This document shows, in pieces, positions 1 to 8,500 of a DNA stretch of 64,000 nucleotides. Location: contig NZ_JACIGK010000013.1 in assembly GCF_014197915.1 (NCBI RefSeq), positions 80,850 to 144,849 on the forward strand. Direction: 5' to 3'. The notes beneath the pieces are model-generated. The model was given only the letters and a program-made list of their open reading frames with translations. It was not told the origin of the DNA and did not search any database. This DNA is from Roseospira visakhapatnamensis (lineage in GTDB: Bacteria; Pseudomonadota; Alphaproteobacteria; Rhodospirillales; Rhodospirillaceae). Each line of letters starts with the position of its first letter. Position 1 is the first letter of the stretch. The position numbers and the translations under genes are program-made.

Positions 1-516
1 GGCGCCGCCCGCGACATGGTCACCGCCGTGATGGACCGCTTCGACCGGATCGACGCCCTGGTGCACACCGTGGGCGGCTTTCACGGCGGCGACACGGTGC
101 AGGAGGACGACCTGTCCACCTGGGACGCCATGATGTCCCTGAACCTGCGCACGGCCGTGATCGCCTGTCGCGCCGTTCTGCCGACGATGCGCGATCAGGG
201 CGGCGGCGCGATCGTGACCGTGTCGGCGGGCGCGGCGTTGTCCGGGCGGGCCGGCCTGGCGGCCTACGGCGCGTCCAAGGCGGCCCTCTTGCGGCTGACG
301 GAAAGCCTGTCGGAGGAGGTCAAGGCCGAGGGTATCCGCGTCAACGCCGTCCTGCCCAGCATCATCGACACCGCGCGGAACCGGCAGGCCATGCCGAACG
401 CCGACCGGTCAACCTGGGTGGCGCCGGACGCCATCGCCGCCGTCATCGCCTTCCTCGTGTCCGACGCCGCCCGCGCCGTGACCGGGGTGGCGCTGCCGGT
501 GACCGGGCGCGGATGA
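1..516 (+). CDS. short-chain dehydrogenase/reductase, 3-prime part
   Basis: The reading frame is open from base 1, so the 5-prime end lies before the window; about 171 residues remain. It belongs to the classical SDR family of NAD(P)-dependent oxidoreductases. The second half of the Rossmann fold is visible: a HTVGG stretch, NLR for the NNA-like strand end, a catalytic Ser in VTVSAGAAL, and the active-site Tyr-x-x-x-Lys as YGASK. IRVNAVLPSIIDT is the usual post-catalytic segment and VTGVALPVTGRG is the usual C-terminus. The GxxxGxG cofactor motif must lie upstream. The substrate cannot be read from the sequence. It does not share the strand-tight spacing of the sulfur operon that follows, being separated by an AT-rich promoter region, so it is probably an independent gene. 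Confidence 0.9.
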   Translation, partial: GAARDMVTAVMDRFDRIDALVHTVGGFHGGDTVQEDDLSTWDAMMSLNLRTAVIACRAVLPTMRDQGGGAIVTVSAGAALSGRAGLAAYGASKAALLRLTESLSEEVKAEGIRVNAVLPSIIDTARNRQAMPNADRSTWVAPDAIAAVIAFLVSDAARAVTGVALPVTGRG

Positions 517-574
517 CGCGGTCGGCCGGTGGCGGGGGAACACGGGTTCGGTGCAGGCGGACCGGGCGTGGGTC

Positions 575-660
575 CGCCAAATAAAACATTTAACTTTTGT
601 ATTTTTACATTAAACACCATTTTCACTGTGTTAAAATATCGTTGACTCCACATTTTGAGT
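575..660 (+). promoter_or_regulatory. AT-rich promoter region of the sulfur operon
   Basis: This stretch is strikingly AT-rich in an otherwise very GC-rich sequence and lies just before cysG, so it is the likely promoter/operator of the operon. It holds a near-palindrome, TTAAACAC at 610-617 against GTGTTAAA at 628-635, with a 10-base spacer. That layout is consistent with a dimeric regulator site, possibly a LysR-type cysteine regulator. A TTGACT hexamer sits at 642-647. The regulator is inference; no known consensus was matched exactly. Confidence 0.5.
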
Positions 661-705
661 GTGGAATGGTCGGGACGTGTTCATGCCGACCCCGGAAGAC
701 GCCCC

Positions 706-2127
706 ATGCTCGTGTCCCTGGACTTCACCAACCGCCCCGCCCTGGTTCTGGGGGACGGCGCCGCCGCCGCCGCCAAGGCGCGCCTGCTGACCGAGGCCGG
801 CGCCCACGTGACCGTCGTCGCCGAGTCCCCGGCCGCCGACCTGATCGCCATGGCCGACGCCGGGGCGCTGCGCCTGACGCGACGCGCCGCCGCGCCCTGC
901 GACATGGTGGGCCGCGCCGTGGTCATCGTCGCGGTGGAGGACGACGCCGAGGCCCGCCGCCTGGTCGACTGGGCGCGCGCCGCCCGGGTCTGGGTCAACG
1001 CCGTGGACCGCCCCGCCCTGTCCGACTTCTCCGTGCCCGCCCTGGTCCGCCGGGGTCCCCTGGAGGTGGGCATCGCCAGCGGCGGCGCCGCGCCGGCGCT
1101 GGCGCGGCTGGTGCGCTCGCGCATCGAGGCCGCGCTGCCAGAGCGCCTGGGCGCGCTGACCCTGTTCGCCCGGCGCTTCCGCGATGCCGTCAAGGCCACG
1201 GTGCCCGCCGGCCGCTCGCGCCGCCTGCTGTGGGACCGGGTGTTCCAGGGCGACATCGGCGAGCGCGTGCTGGCCGGCGACGAGGCCGGCGCGGCCGAGC
1301 GCATGATCGCGCTGATCAACCGCCCGGCCGAGACCGAGGCCATCGCCGGACCGGGCGTGGTGCATATCGTCGGCGCCGGGCCGGGCGACCCCGAGTTGCT
1401 GACCCTGAAGGCCCAGCGCCTTCTCCAGGCCGCCGATGTCGTGCTGTACGACAGTCTGGTGGACCCGCGCGTTCTCGACCTGGCTCGCCGCGACGCCACC
1501 CGCATCCCGGTGGGCAAGCGGCGCGGTGCCCCCGGCGTGGGTCAGGCGGCGATCCACGGCCTGATGATCGAGGCCGCCTCGGCCGGCCAGCGGGTGGTGC
1601 GCCTGAAAGGCGGCGACCCCCTGGTGTTCGGGCGCGGCGGCGAGGAAATGGCGGTGCTGGCGCGCGCCGGGATCGACGTCCACCTGACGCCGGGCATCAC
1701 CGCCGCCCTCGGCTGCGCCGCCTCGGCCGGCATCCCCTTGACGCACCGGAACCATGCCTCGGCCGTGACCCTGATGACCGGGCATGTCCAGGACGGCGAC
1801 GACGACGTGGATCCGGCCGCCCTGGCCGGCGGCGACCGGACCCTAGCGGTCTACATGGGCCGGTCCCAGGCCCCCGGCCTGACACGGCGCCTGATCGACG
1901 CCGGCCTTACCGCCGACACCCCCGTCGCCGTGATCGAGAACGGCACCCGCCCGGACCAGCGGGTCCATGTCGGCCGGTTGATCGCCCTGCCCGCCCTGGC
2001 GGCGCGCACCGGCGCCGGACCGTCCCTGATCGTGATCGGCGACGTCGTCCGGCTGGCCCCGGCCTGGCGCGCGCGCACGCCCGACGTCTCCCACGCCCCT
2101 CCCACCCGTTCCATCGCGAGGATCTGA
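706..2127 (+). CDS. cysG: siroheme synthase CysG (fused precorrin-2 dehydrogenase and uroporphyrinogen-III methyltransferase)
   Basis: This fused enzyme of about 473 residues makes siroheme, the prosthetic group needed by the sulfite reductase encoded two genes downstream. The N-terminal part (about residues 1-210) is the NAD-dependent dehydrogenase/ferrochelatase (CysG_N), with a nucleotide-binding start LVLGDGAAAAAKARLL. The C-terminal part (about 215-460) is SAM-dependent uroporphyrinogen-III C-methyltransferase, with HIVGAGPGDPELLTLKA, the VVRLKGGDPLVFGRGGEE segment and a GITAALGCAA motif. I chose ATG at 706 because GGAAG at 693-697 is a good ribosome site and the protein then begins like the family. 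A GTG at 655 in the same frame would only add a non-conserved leader. First gene of the cys operon. Confidence 0.93.
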   Translation: MLVSLDFTNRPALVLGDGAAAAAKARLLTEAGAHVTVVAESPAADLIAMADAGALRLTRRAAAPCDMVGRAVVIVAVEDDAEARRLVDWARAARVWVNAVDRPALSDFSVPALVRRGPLEVGIASGGAAPALARLVRSRIEAALPERLGALTLFARRFRDAVKATVPAGRSRRLLWDRVFQGDIGERVLAGDEAGAAERMIALINRPAETEAIAGPGVVHIVGAGPGDPELLTLKAQRLLQAADVVLYDSLVDPRVLDLARRDATRIPVGKRRGAPGVGQAAIHGLMIEAASAGQRVVRLKGGDPLVFGRGGEEMAVLARAGIDVHLTPGITAALGCAASAGIPLTHRNHASAVTLMTGHVQDGDDDVDPAALAGGDRTLAVYMGRSQAPGLTRRLIDAGLTADTPVAVIENGTRPDQRVHVGRLIALPALAARTGAGPSLIVIGDVVRLAPAWRARTPDVSHAPPTRSIARI

Positions 2128-2131
2128 CCCC

Positions 2132-2467
2132 ATGGCCCGCAAGCTTGCCGCCGATACCCCGCGCGTCGTCACCGCCAACCGTCTGGTGGACGGCGTGGTC
2201 GTCTACCGCACCGCGGGCGGCATCTGGTCGCCGCGTCTGCACCGCGCCCTGGTGGTCCGCGAGCAGGCCGCCGTCGACCGGCTGCTGGCGGTCTGTCGCG
2301 GCGACGTCACCGGCTGCGAGGTGGTGGACCTTCAGGTGATCCCGGTCCAGCCCGATCCGGCCGCCGGGCCGCGCGCGATCAGCCAGCGCGAGGCCATCCG
2401 CGCCGCCGGCCCGACCATCGCCCTGCCGGTGGACCGCCCGGTCCCCACCGCCGCCCCCCTGTTCTGA
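2132..2467 (+). CDS. DUF2849 family protein in sulfite-reduction operon
   Basis: This small 111-residue protein starts four bases after cysG and ends 20 bases before cysI, so it is co-transcribed with both. It matches the DUF2849 family of small alphaproteobacterial proteins found next to nitrite/sulfite reductase genes; recognition rests on length, context and the conserved look of the N-terminal half (VVTANRLVDGVVVYRT, GIWSP). It has no signal peptide or membrane segment, so it should be cytoplasmic. The tight placement suggests an accessory role for CysI, such as assembly or electron delivery, but the biochemical function is not established and I do not assign one. Confidence 0.8.
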   Translation: MARKLAADTPRVVTANRLVDGVVVYRTAGGIWSPRLHRALVVREQAAVDRLLAVCRGDVTGCEVVDLQVIPVQPDPAAGPRAISQREAIRAAGPTIALPVDRPVPTAAPLF

Positions 2468-2487
2468 GCCCCCGCCGGGAGCCCCGC

Positions 2488-4140
2488 ATGTACCAGTACG
2501 ACACCCATGACCAGGCCCTGGTCGATCAGCGCGTCGCCCAGTTCCGCGACCAGGTGGACCGCCGCCTGGCCGGGGAGCTGACCGAGGACCAGTTCAAGCC
2601 GCTGCGGCTGATGAACGGCCTGTACCTGCAACTGCACGCCTACATGCTTCGGGTGGCCATCCCCTACGGCACGCTGTCGGCGCCGCAGATGCGCGTGCTG
2701 GCGCACATCGCCCGCCGCTACGACCGGGGCTACGGCCATTTCACGACCCGCCAGAACATCCAGTACAACTGGATCCGGCTGGCCGACGCGCCCGACATCC
2801 TGGCCGACCTGGCCACGGTGGGGATGCACGCCATCCAGACCAGCGGCAACTGCATCCGCAACGTCACCGCCGACCCCTGGGCCGGGGTGGCCGCCGACGA
2901 GGTGGAGGATCCGCGCATCACCGCCGAGATCCTGCGCCAGTGGTCGACGCTGCACCCGGAGTTCAGCTTCCTCCCCCGCAAGTTCAAGATCGCCGTGACC
3001 GGCGCGGCCAGCGACCGCGCGGCGATCAAGGTGCATGACATCGGCCTGCGGCTGCACCGGGCCGAGGACGGGGCGATCGGCTACGAGGTGCTGGTGGGCG
3101 GCGGCCTGGGCCGCACGCCGGTGATCGGCAAGACCATCCGCGCCTTCGTGCCGCGTCAGGACCTGCTGAGCTACCTGGAAGCGATCCTGCGCGTCTACAA
3201 CCTGCACGGCCGGCGCGACAACATCTACAAGGCGCGCATCAAGATCCTGGTGGACGCCCTGGGCATCGACGTCTTCCGCCAGCAGGTGGAGGCCGAGTGG
3301 GCCACCGTGCGCGAGGGCGCCCTCGCCCTGCCCGACGACGTCGTGGCGGCCATCGCCGCCCACTTCGCGCCACCGGCCCATGAGGCCGGCGCGGGCAGCG
3401 TCGCCGACGCCATCGAGGCGGCCCCGGATCCGGCCCTGGCCCGCTGGATCCGCGCCAACGTGGCCCCTCACAAGGTGCCCGGATACGGCATCGTCAATGT
3501 CTCGCTGAAGGCCACGGACCAGCCCCCGGGCGATGCCACCGCCAGCCAGATGGACCTGTTGGCCGACCTGGCGGACCGCTTCAGCCTGGGCGAGATCCGC
3601 GTCACCCGGGAACAGAATCTGGTGCTGCCCCACGTGCGCCTGGCCGACCTGCCGGCGCTGTGGGCGGCGCTGGACGCCGCCGGGCTGGGTACCCCCAACA
3701 TCGGCCTGATCAGCGACATTATCGCCTGCCCGGGCCTGGACTACTGCGCGCTGGCCAACGCCCGTTCGATCCCCCTGGCCCAGGCGCTGACCCGGCGCTT
3801 CGCCGACATGGACCGGGCGCAGGAGGTGGGCGAACTGCACGTCAACATCTCCGGCTGCATCAACGCCTGCGCCCATCACCACGTCGGGCACATCGGCATC
3901 CTGGGCGTCGATCGGCGCGGCGAGGAGCTGTACCAGGTCACCCTGGGCGGCCGCGCCGACACCGACGCCACCCTGGGCACCGTGGTCGGCCCGGCGGTGA
4001 GCGCCGAGCGCGCCGTCGACCTGATCGCCGGCTTCGTCGAGACCTACCTTGCCATCCGCCACCCCGGCGAGCGCTTCATCGACACCGTGGCCCGCGTGGG
4101 AACAGCCCCGTTCAAGGAGACCTTCCATGCCGCTGCTTGA
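2488..4140 (+). CDS. cysI: ferredoxin-type nitrite/sulfite reductase hemoprotein (CysI)
   Basis: At 550 residues this is the siroheme/[4Fe-4S] subunit that reduces sulfite to sulfide in cysteine synthesis. The cluster and siroheme ligands are seen as Cys414 and Cys420 (CPGLDYC) and Cys457 and Cys461 (GCINAC). The family sequence HFTTRQNIQYNWI and the SGNCIRNVT segment mark the two ferredoxin-like half domains. No CysJ flavoprotein subunit is encoded nearby, so electrons probably come from ferredoxin or another small donor, as in other alphaproteobacterial CysI proteins. Siroheme is supplied by cysG two genes upstream. The 3-prime end overlaps the DUF934 gene by 14 bases, indicating translational coupling. 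The nitrite-reductase alternative is less likely because cysH is in the same operon. Confidence 0.93.
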   Translation: MYQYDTHDQALVDQRVAQFRDQVDRRLAGELTEDQFKPLRLMNGLYLQLHAYMLRVAIPYGTLSAPQMRVLAHIARRYDRGYGHFTTRQNIQYNWIRLADAPDILADLATVGMHAIQTSGNCIRNVTADPWAGVAADEVEDPRITAEILRQWSTLHPEFSFLPRKFKIAVTGAASDRAAIKVHDIGLRLHRAEDGAIGYEVLVGGGLGRTPVIGKTIRAFVPRQDLLSYLEAILRVYNLHGRRDNIYKARIKILVDALGIDVFRQQVEAEWATVREGALALPDDVVAAIAAHFAPPAHEAGAGSVADAIEAAPDPALARWIRANVAPHKVPGYGIVNVSLKATDQPPGDATASQMDLLADLADRFSLGEIRVTREQNLVLPHVRLADLPALWAALDAAGLGTPNIGLISDIIACPGLDYCALANARSIPLAQALTRRFADMDRAQEVGELHVNISGCINACAHHHVGHIGILGVDRRGEELYQVTLGGRADTDATLGTVVGPAVSAERAVDLIAGFVETYLAIRHPGERFIDTVARVGTAPFKETFHAAA

Positions 4141-4657
4141 GGACGGCCGGTCGGTGGCCGATCCCTGGATCGCCGGGACCGACGGCCAACCCGTTCCGGA
4201 CACCGGACCCGTGCTGGTGCCCCTGGAGCGCCTGCGGGCCGAAAACGCGGCCCTGACCGCGCGCGGCGCGCCCCTGGGCGTCGCCCTGCCCAATGATGCC
4301 GAGGTCTCGGACCTGATCGCGCTCCTGGACGGCGACGTCAACCGCCTGGACCTGATCACCCTGACGCTGCCGGCGTTCAAGGACGGCCGCGCCTATTCCC
4401 AGGCCCGCCAGTTGCGCGAGACGCACGGCTACCGGGGCCGCCTGCGGGCCGTGGGCGAGGTGCTGCGCGACCAGCTGGCGTTCCTGGCCCGCTGTGGCGT
4501 CGACGCCGTCGAGATCGACCACCCGGACGCCGAAGCCCTGTGGCGCGCCGCCGTCGGCGAGATCGACGCGGTCTATCAGCCCACCGGCGACGGCCGCACC
4601 CCCATTCCGGCCTTGCGCCGGCACATCAGCCCCGCCCGCCGGGAGGACGCCGCATGA
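4127..4657 (+). CDS. DUF934 family protein (sulfur assimilation accessory)
   Basis: This 176-residue protein sits between cysI and cysH, overlapping both (14 bases with cysI, ATGA with cysH). It belongs to the DUF934 family, typical of proteobacterial cysI-cysH operons and often annotated as an oxidoreductase without proof. I chose ATG at 4127 because AAGGAGA lies just upstream at 4114-4120 and the longer in-frame extension lies entirely inside cysI. Features include the central LDGDVNRLDLITLTLPAF stretch and a conserved-looking DGRAYSQARQLRE segment. No transmembrane segments or metal-binding motifs are evident. The function is unknown; a role in electron supply or regulation of sulfite reduction is inferred only from context. 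Confidence 0.85.
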   Translation: MPLLEDGRSVADPWIAGTDGQPVPDTGPVLVPLERLRAENAALTARGAPLGVALPNDAEVSDLIALLDGDVNRLDLITLTLPAFKDGRAYSQARQLRETHGYRGRLRAVGEVLRDQLAFLARCGVDAVEIDHPDAEALWRAAVGEIDAVYQPTGDGRTPIPALRRHISPARREDAA

Positions 4658-5421
4658 GCCCCACACCAATCCATGTGCCCCACCTTCGACCCGAGCCCGC
4701 GCCCGGACCCGCGCGGGAGGCGCTCCGCATGGCCGAAAGCCTTTCGGCCCCGGCGTTGCTGGAGCACGCGCTCCGTCGCTGGTTCCCCGGCGAGATCGCC
4801 GTGGTCTCCTCGTTCGGCACGGAATCGGCTGTGATGCTGCACATGGTGGCCCAGGTGAACCCGGCGACGCCGATCCTGTTCCTGGACACCGGCAAGCTGT
4901 TCGGCGAGACCCTGCGCTACCGCGACCAGCTCGTGGACCATCTGGGCTTGCGCGACGTGCGCGCCCTGCGCCCCGATCCCGACGATCTGGCCGAGGCCGA
5001 CGCCGATGGCGCCCTGTGGGCGCGCGGCCCGGACGCCTGCTGCCACCACCGCAAGGTGGTGCCGCTGGAGCGCGGCCTGACCGGCTTCGCGGCCTGGATC
5101 AACGGCCGCAAGCGCCATCATGGGGGCCTGCGGCAAGGGCTCTCGTCGGTGGAGGTCGTGGACGGCCGCGTCAAGCTGAACCCCCTGGCCGGCTGGGGCC
5201 GCGCGGAGATCGAGCGCTACTTCGAGGCGCACGCCCTGCCGCGCCACCCGCTGGAGGCCGACGGCTTCGCCTCGGTGGGCTGCATGCCCTGCTCCGACCG
5301 CGTCGCGCCCGGCGAGGACGCGCGGGCCGGCCGCTGGCGGGGACGGGAGAAGACCGAGTGCGGCATTCACCGCGCCCCCCACAACCTGCGGCGGGAGGCA
5401 GCGGGGCAATCCCTGGGGTAG
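4654..5421 (+). CDS. cysH: adenylyl-sulfate (APS) reductase, thioredoxin-dependent
   Basis: This 255-residue protein reduces activated sulfate to sulfite in the assimilatory pathway. It contains the PP-loop-like SSFGTESAV near residue 50 and the catalytic cysteine Cys236 in GREKTECGIH. It also has the paired cysteines Cys129-Cys130 (CCHHRK) and Cys210/Cys213 (GCMPC), which bind a [4Fe-4S] cluster in APS reductases. This points to use of adenylyl sulfate (EC 1.8.4.10) rather than PAPS. The start ATG overlaps the DUF934 stop in an ATGA junction. It is the last gene of the operon; no cysD/cysN sulfurylase genes are visible in the window, so they must be elsewhere. Confidence 0.93.
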   Translation: MSPTPIHVPHLRPEPAPGPAREALRMAESLSAPALLEHALRRWFPGEIAVVSSFGTESAVMLHMVAQVNPATPILFLDTGKLFGETLRYRDQLVDHLGLRDVRALRPDPDDLAEADADGALWARGPDACCHHRKVVPLERGLTGFAAWINGRKRHHGGLRQGLSSVEVVDGRVKLNPLAGWGRAEIERYFEAHALPRHPLEADGFASVGCMPCSDRVAPGEDARAGRWRGREKTECGIHRAPHNLRREAAGQSLG

Positions 5422-5474
5422 GAGGCCGGTCCGCGATCGCCACCAACCCCGACCGTCCATGACGTGACGACACC

Positions 5475-5513
5475 AAAAAGAACGGGCGGATGGCGTCACC
5501 AGCCACCCGCCCG
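5475..5513 (-). terminator. intrinsic terminator of nifJ
   Basis: On the minus strand, a GC-rich stem (CGGGCGG paired with CCGCCCG, extended by TGGC/GCCA across one mismatch; 5483-5494 with 5502-5513; 7-base loop) is followed by TTCTTTTT. It lies about 54 bases beyond the nifJ stop in the convergent gap with cysH, and fits a Rho-independent terminator for nifJ. Confidence 0.8.
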
Positions 5514-5566
5514 ACATCCTGGCCACCCGACCCCACCGGTTCCGGCGGGGTCGGGCGCATCGGCGT

Positions 5567-8500
5567 TTACACCGTCTCCAGAAGGCCGTCCTTGGTGGCC
5601 TGAGCCTTGAAGGCCTCGATCTCCTTGCGGTGGCTCGCTTCCAGCCGCGCGAGGTCCTGACCGGCCAGCGCCTGGAGCAAACGCCAGTGCCGACGGCGCT
5701 CCTCGACCAGTTGCACGATCGGCGCCGACACCGGCAGGCGCACCAGGGTGTCCGCCTGGACGTCCCAGGTGAACGGCGTCTTGCCCACGCGCTCGTCCTC
5801 GGTCAGGTCGATGTACTCGTGCACCGGCACGCCGTCCACGGCGTCGGCCAGCGGCCGGGCCGAAACCTGCTTGCGGAAGCGGCCCTCCTGGCGGGCGAAG
5901 TCGGCGGGCGTCACCGGCACCTTCAGGGTCTGGGGCTGACCGTCGGCGTCGGTGTAGGTCAGGATATGGGTGGACCAGTCCCGATCCACATCCGGGTTGC
6001 CGGCCAGCGACAGACGCTCGGCCAGCGAGTCGCCGGCCTCGGGATCGTGCACGAACACCGGGCACACACGCGCGCGCACCGCCAGGCGGGCATGCTCGCT
6101 GGCGACGGCGTCGCCGATGCCCTGTTCGCCCTGGCACGGCGTGTAGATATCCATGATCGCCGGGGACGAGGTGTGGGTGAGCGCCGCCAGGATGCTCTTC
6201 AGGAAGTGTGCCTGGAGACCGATGGCGGTCTGCACCACCATCACCCGGGGGTGGAAGACCGCCAACAGCGCCAGTTCCTTGCGCCCGTCCTCCTTGCCGG
6301 CGTGGGCCGCGCCCACCCGGGACAGGTCGGAGTCCTGCGCCGTCAGACTGGCCGTGGACGCCTGGCCGCCGGTGTTGGAGTAGGACCCGGTGTTGAGCAC
6401 CACCATCTTGATGGGCGTGCGCGTGGCCAGCACTCGGGACAGGGCACCGAAGCCGATGTCGTAGGTGGCGCCGTCGCCGCCGACGCTGAAGACGGCGGGC
6501 ATGCGCTGCCGCTCGGTGACCGAGAACCCGTCCCACCCGAAGTGACGGAACAGCGTGTCATGCTCCGCCGGATCGTAGGCATCGGCCAGTTCCAGTTCGG
6601 CGATGCGCATGGCCTTGTATTCCACGGTGACGTCGGCGCTGACGCCCTCGAACAGGCCCTTGGCCACCGCCGGCGTGTCCTGGAACAGGCTGTTGACCCA
6701 GGGATCGCGGTACTGGGTGAAGGGGAAGGTCGAGGAGTACACGCTGGAACAGCCGGTGGCGTTGGCGACCAGGTTGCTGGCCGGACCGTTGCCCGTGGGG
6801 CCGCACTCCAGGCGGTAGAGGGTGGTCTCCAGGGTACCCAGGGCGGACTCGATGCGGGCGCGCCGTGCCGCGTCGTCGGCCGGCACCGTCTCCAGCTTGG
6901 CCGTCAGGCCATCGAGCAGGCCCTCGATCTCGGCGATCTGCGCCGTGCGCTCCTTCTGGTGCAGGGCGTGGCTGGCGGCCATCACCAGACGGATGGCGGT
7001 GGCCTCGCCGCAGCCGCGACAGGCGCCATGGCCGCCGGTGGTGGAGTAGTAGGTGTCCCGGTCCAGGATCAGGCGCTTGGCCTGCGCACCGGTCAGGGTC
7101 CCGGTGAAGCGCGACGCGGTGTTGGGCAGCTCGGCCCAGGTCTCGAACCGGTCGCGCAGCATCTCCACCAGCGGTTCGTCCTGTTCGCGCTGCTCCAGGG
7201 CGCCCGGGGCACAGACGGTCACGCATTCCAGGCAGCCGCTGCACTTCCAGGGATCCAGGGCGACCGAGAACAGACCGCCGGCGCCGGGCTTGCTGCGCTC
7301 GATCTGCGAGTAGAACACGGCCGTCTTGGACACCGGATAGGCGGCCAGGGCGTCCGTGACCCGGGCCACGGCATCGGCCAGCCCGGCGTCGGCCGGGATG
7401 ACGGCGGCGGCGGCTTCCACGAACGCCACATCCAGCGCCTTGGGCTTGTTGCCGGCCGCCTTGAAGACGTCGCGGATGCCGGCGCACAGGGCGTCCATAT
7501 GCTCGCTCAAGGCGATGGTTTCGGGCGCGGCGGGATCCAGCGCGCGCAGGCCCCGGGCCATCAGGTCCTCGATATCATGCACGGTGGCCGGCATGGCGGC
7601 GTCGGGGCAGACCAGGGTGCACTCCAGGCAGCCGGTGCACTTGTCGGCGTCGAACACCGGCACCTGGCGGCGGAACAGGCCCTTGTCCTTCATGGCGCCG
7701 CTGCCCGGCGGCACGAACAGGCCGGCGCCGGGCATCACCGGCGACTCACCGATGGTGCCCTCGCGGAACGGACGCCCGGCCATGTCCTCGAAGTACGCGG
7801 GGTCGAACAGGGCGCTCGGCGAGCAGCCCCCACCCAGCCCGCACGGCAGCGCCGACAGCGCCACGGTGCGGGCGTCCGCCGCCTCGTTGGCCTGCTCGGC
7901 GTCCAGGAAGGCCGGCTCGTCGTAGGGCACCTCGACGGTCGCGGTCATGCCGTCGCGGATCACCGCCATGTTGCCCTCGACGACCGCCGCGCCCTTGCTG
8001 CCGAACTTCTTGACGATCTGTTCGCGGACCCGCTCCAGCAAGGTGGCCTCGTCGGCCCCATGGCTGACCCGCGCCTCATGGCCGCACAGGGCGCCGATGA
8101 AGGCGATGCCCATCATGCGGGTTTCCAGTTCGGCCGAGGGCGCGTGACGGCGCGCCACGGCGAAGGCGTCCACGACGTGGAAGTGAATGCCCTTGGCGCG
8201 GATGTCGCGGCGGGCGACGTCCGACAGGCCGCGCCAAACCTCAAGCGGCGACAGGTTGGACTGAAGGATGAACGTGCCCCCCTTCACCAGGCCCCGCAGC
8301 GGGTTGGTGTGGGCGAAGACCTTGTGGTCCGGCGACAGGACGATCTCCACGTCCTCGATCTCGGCGTTGGTGATCTTCACCGGCTCGGGGCTGAGGGTGA
8401 TGTAGTAGTTGGTGGGCGCGCCGCTCTTTTCCGAGCCGTACTTGGGCGCCGCCTTGGAATACAGGTCCAGCACGCCGGCCAGGATGTCGGTCAGCAGCTT

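Noticed and set aside
655..705. Earlier GTG start for cysG
   Set aside because: The added 17 residues are not family-like and no ribosome site precedes it, whereas ATG at 706 has GGAAG upstream.
2332..4380. A 682-codon open frame on the minus strand across cysI
   Set aside because: It is antisense to a clearly recognised enzyme, has low-complexity Gly/Ala/Val/Gln composition and no family resemblance; high GC content produces such shadows.
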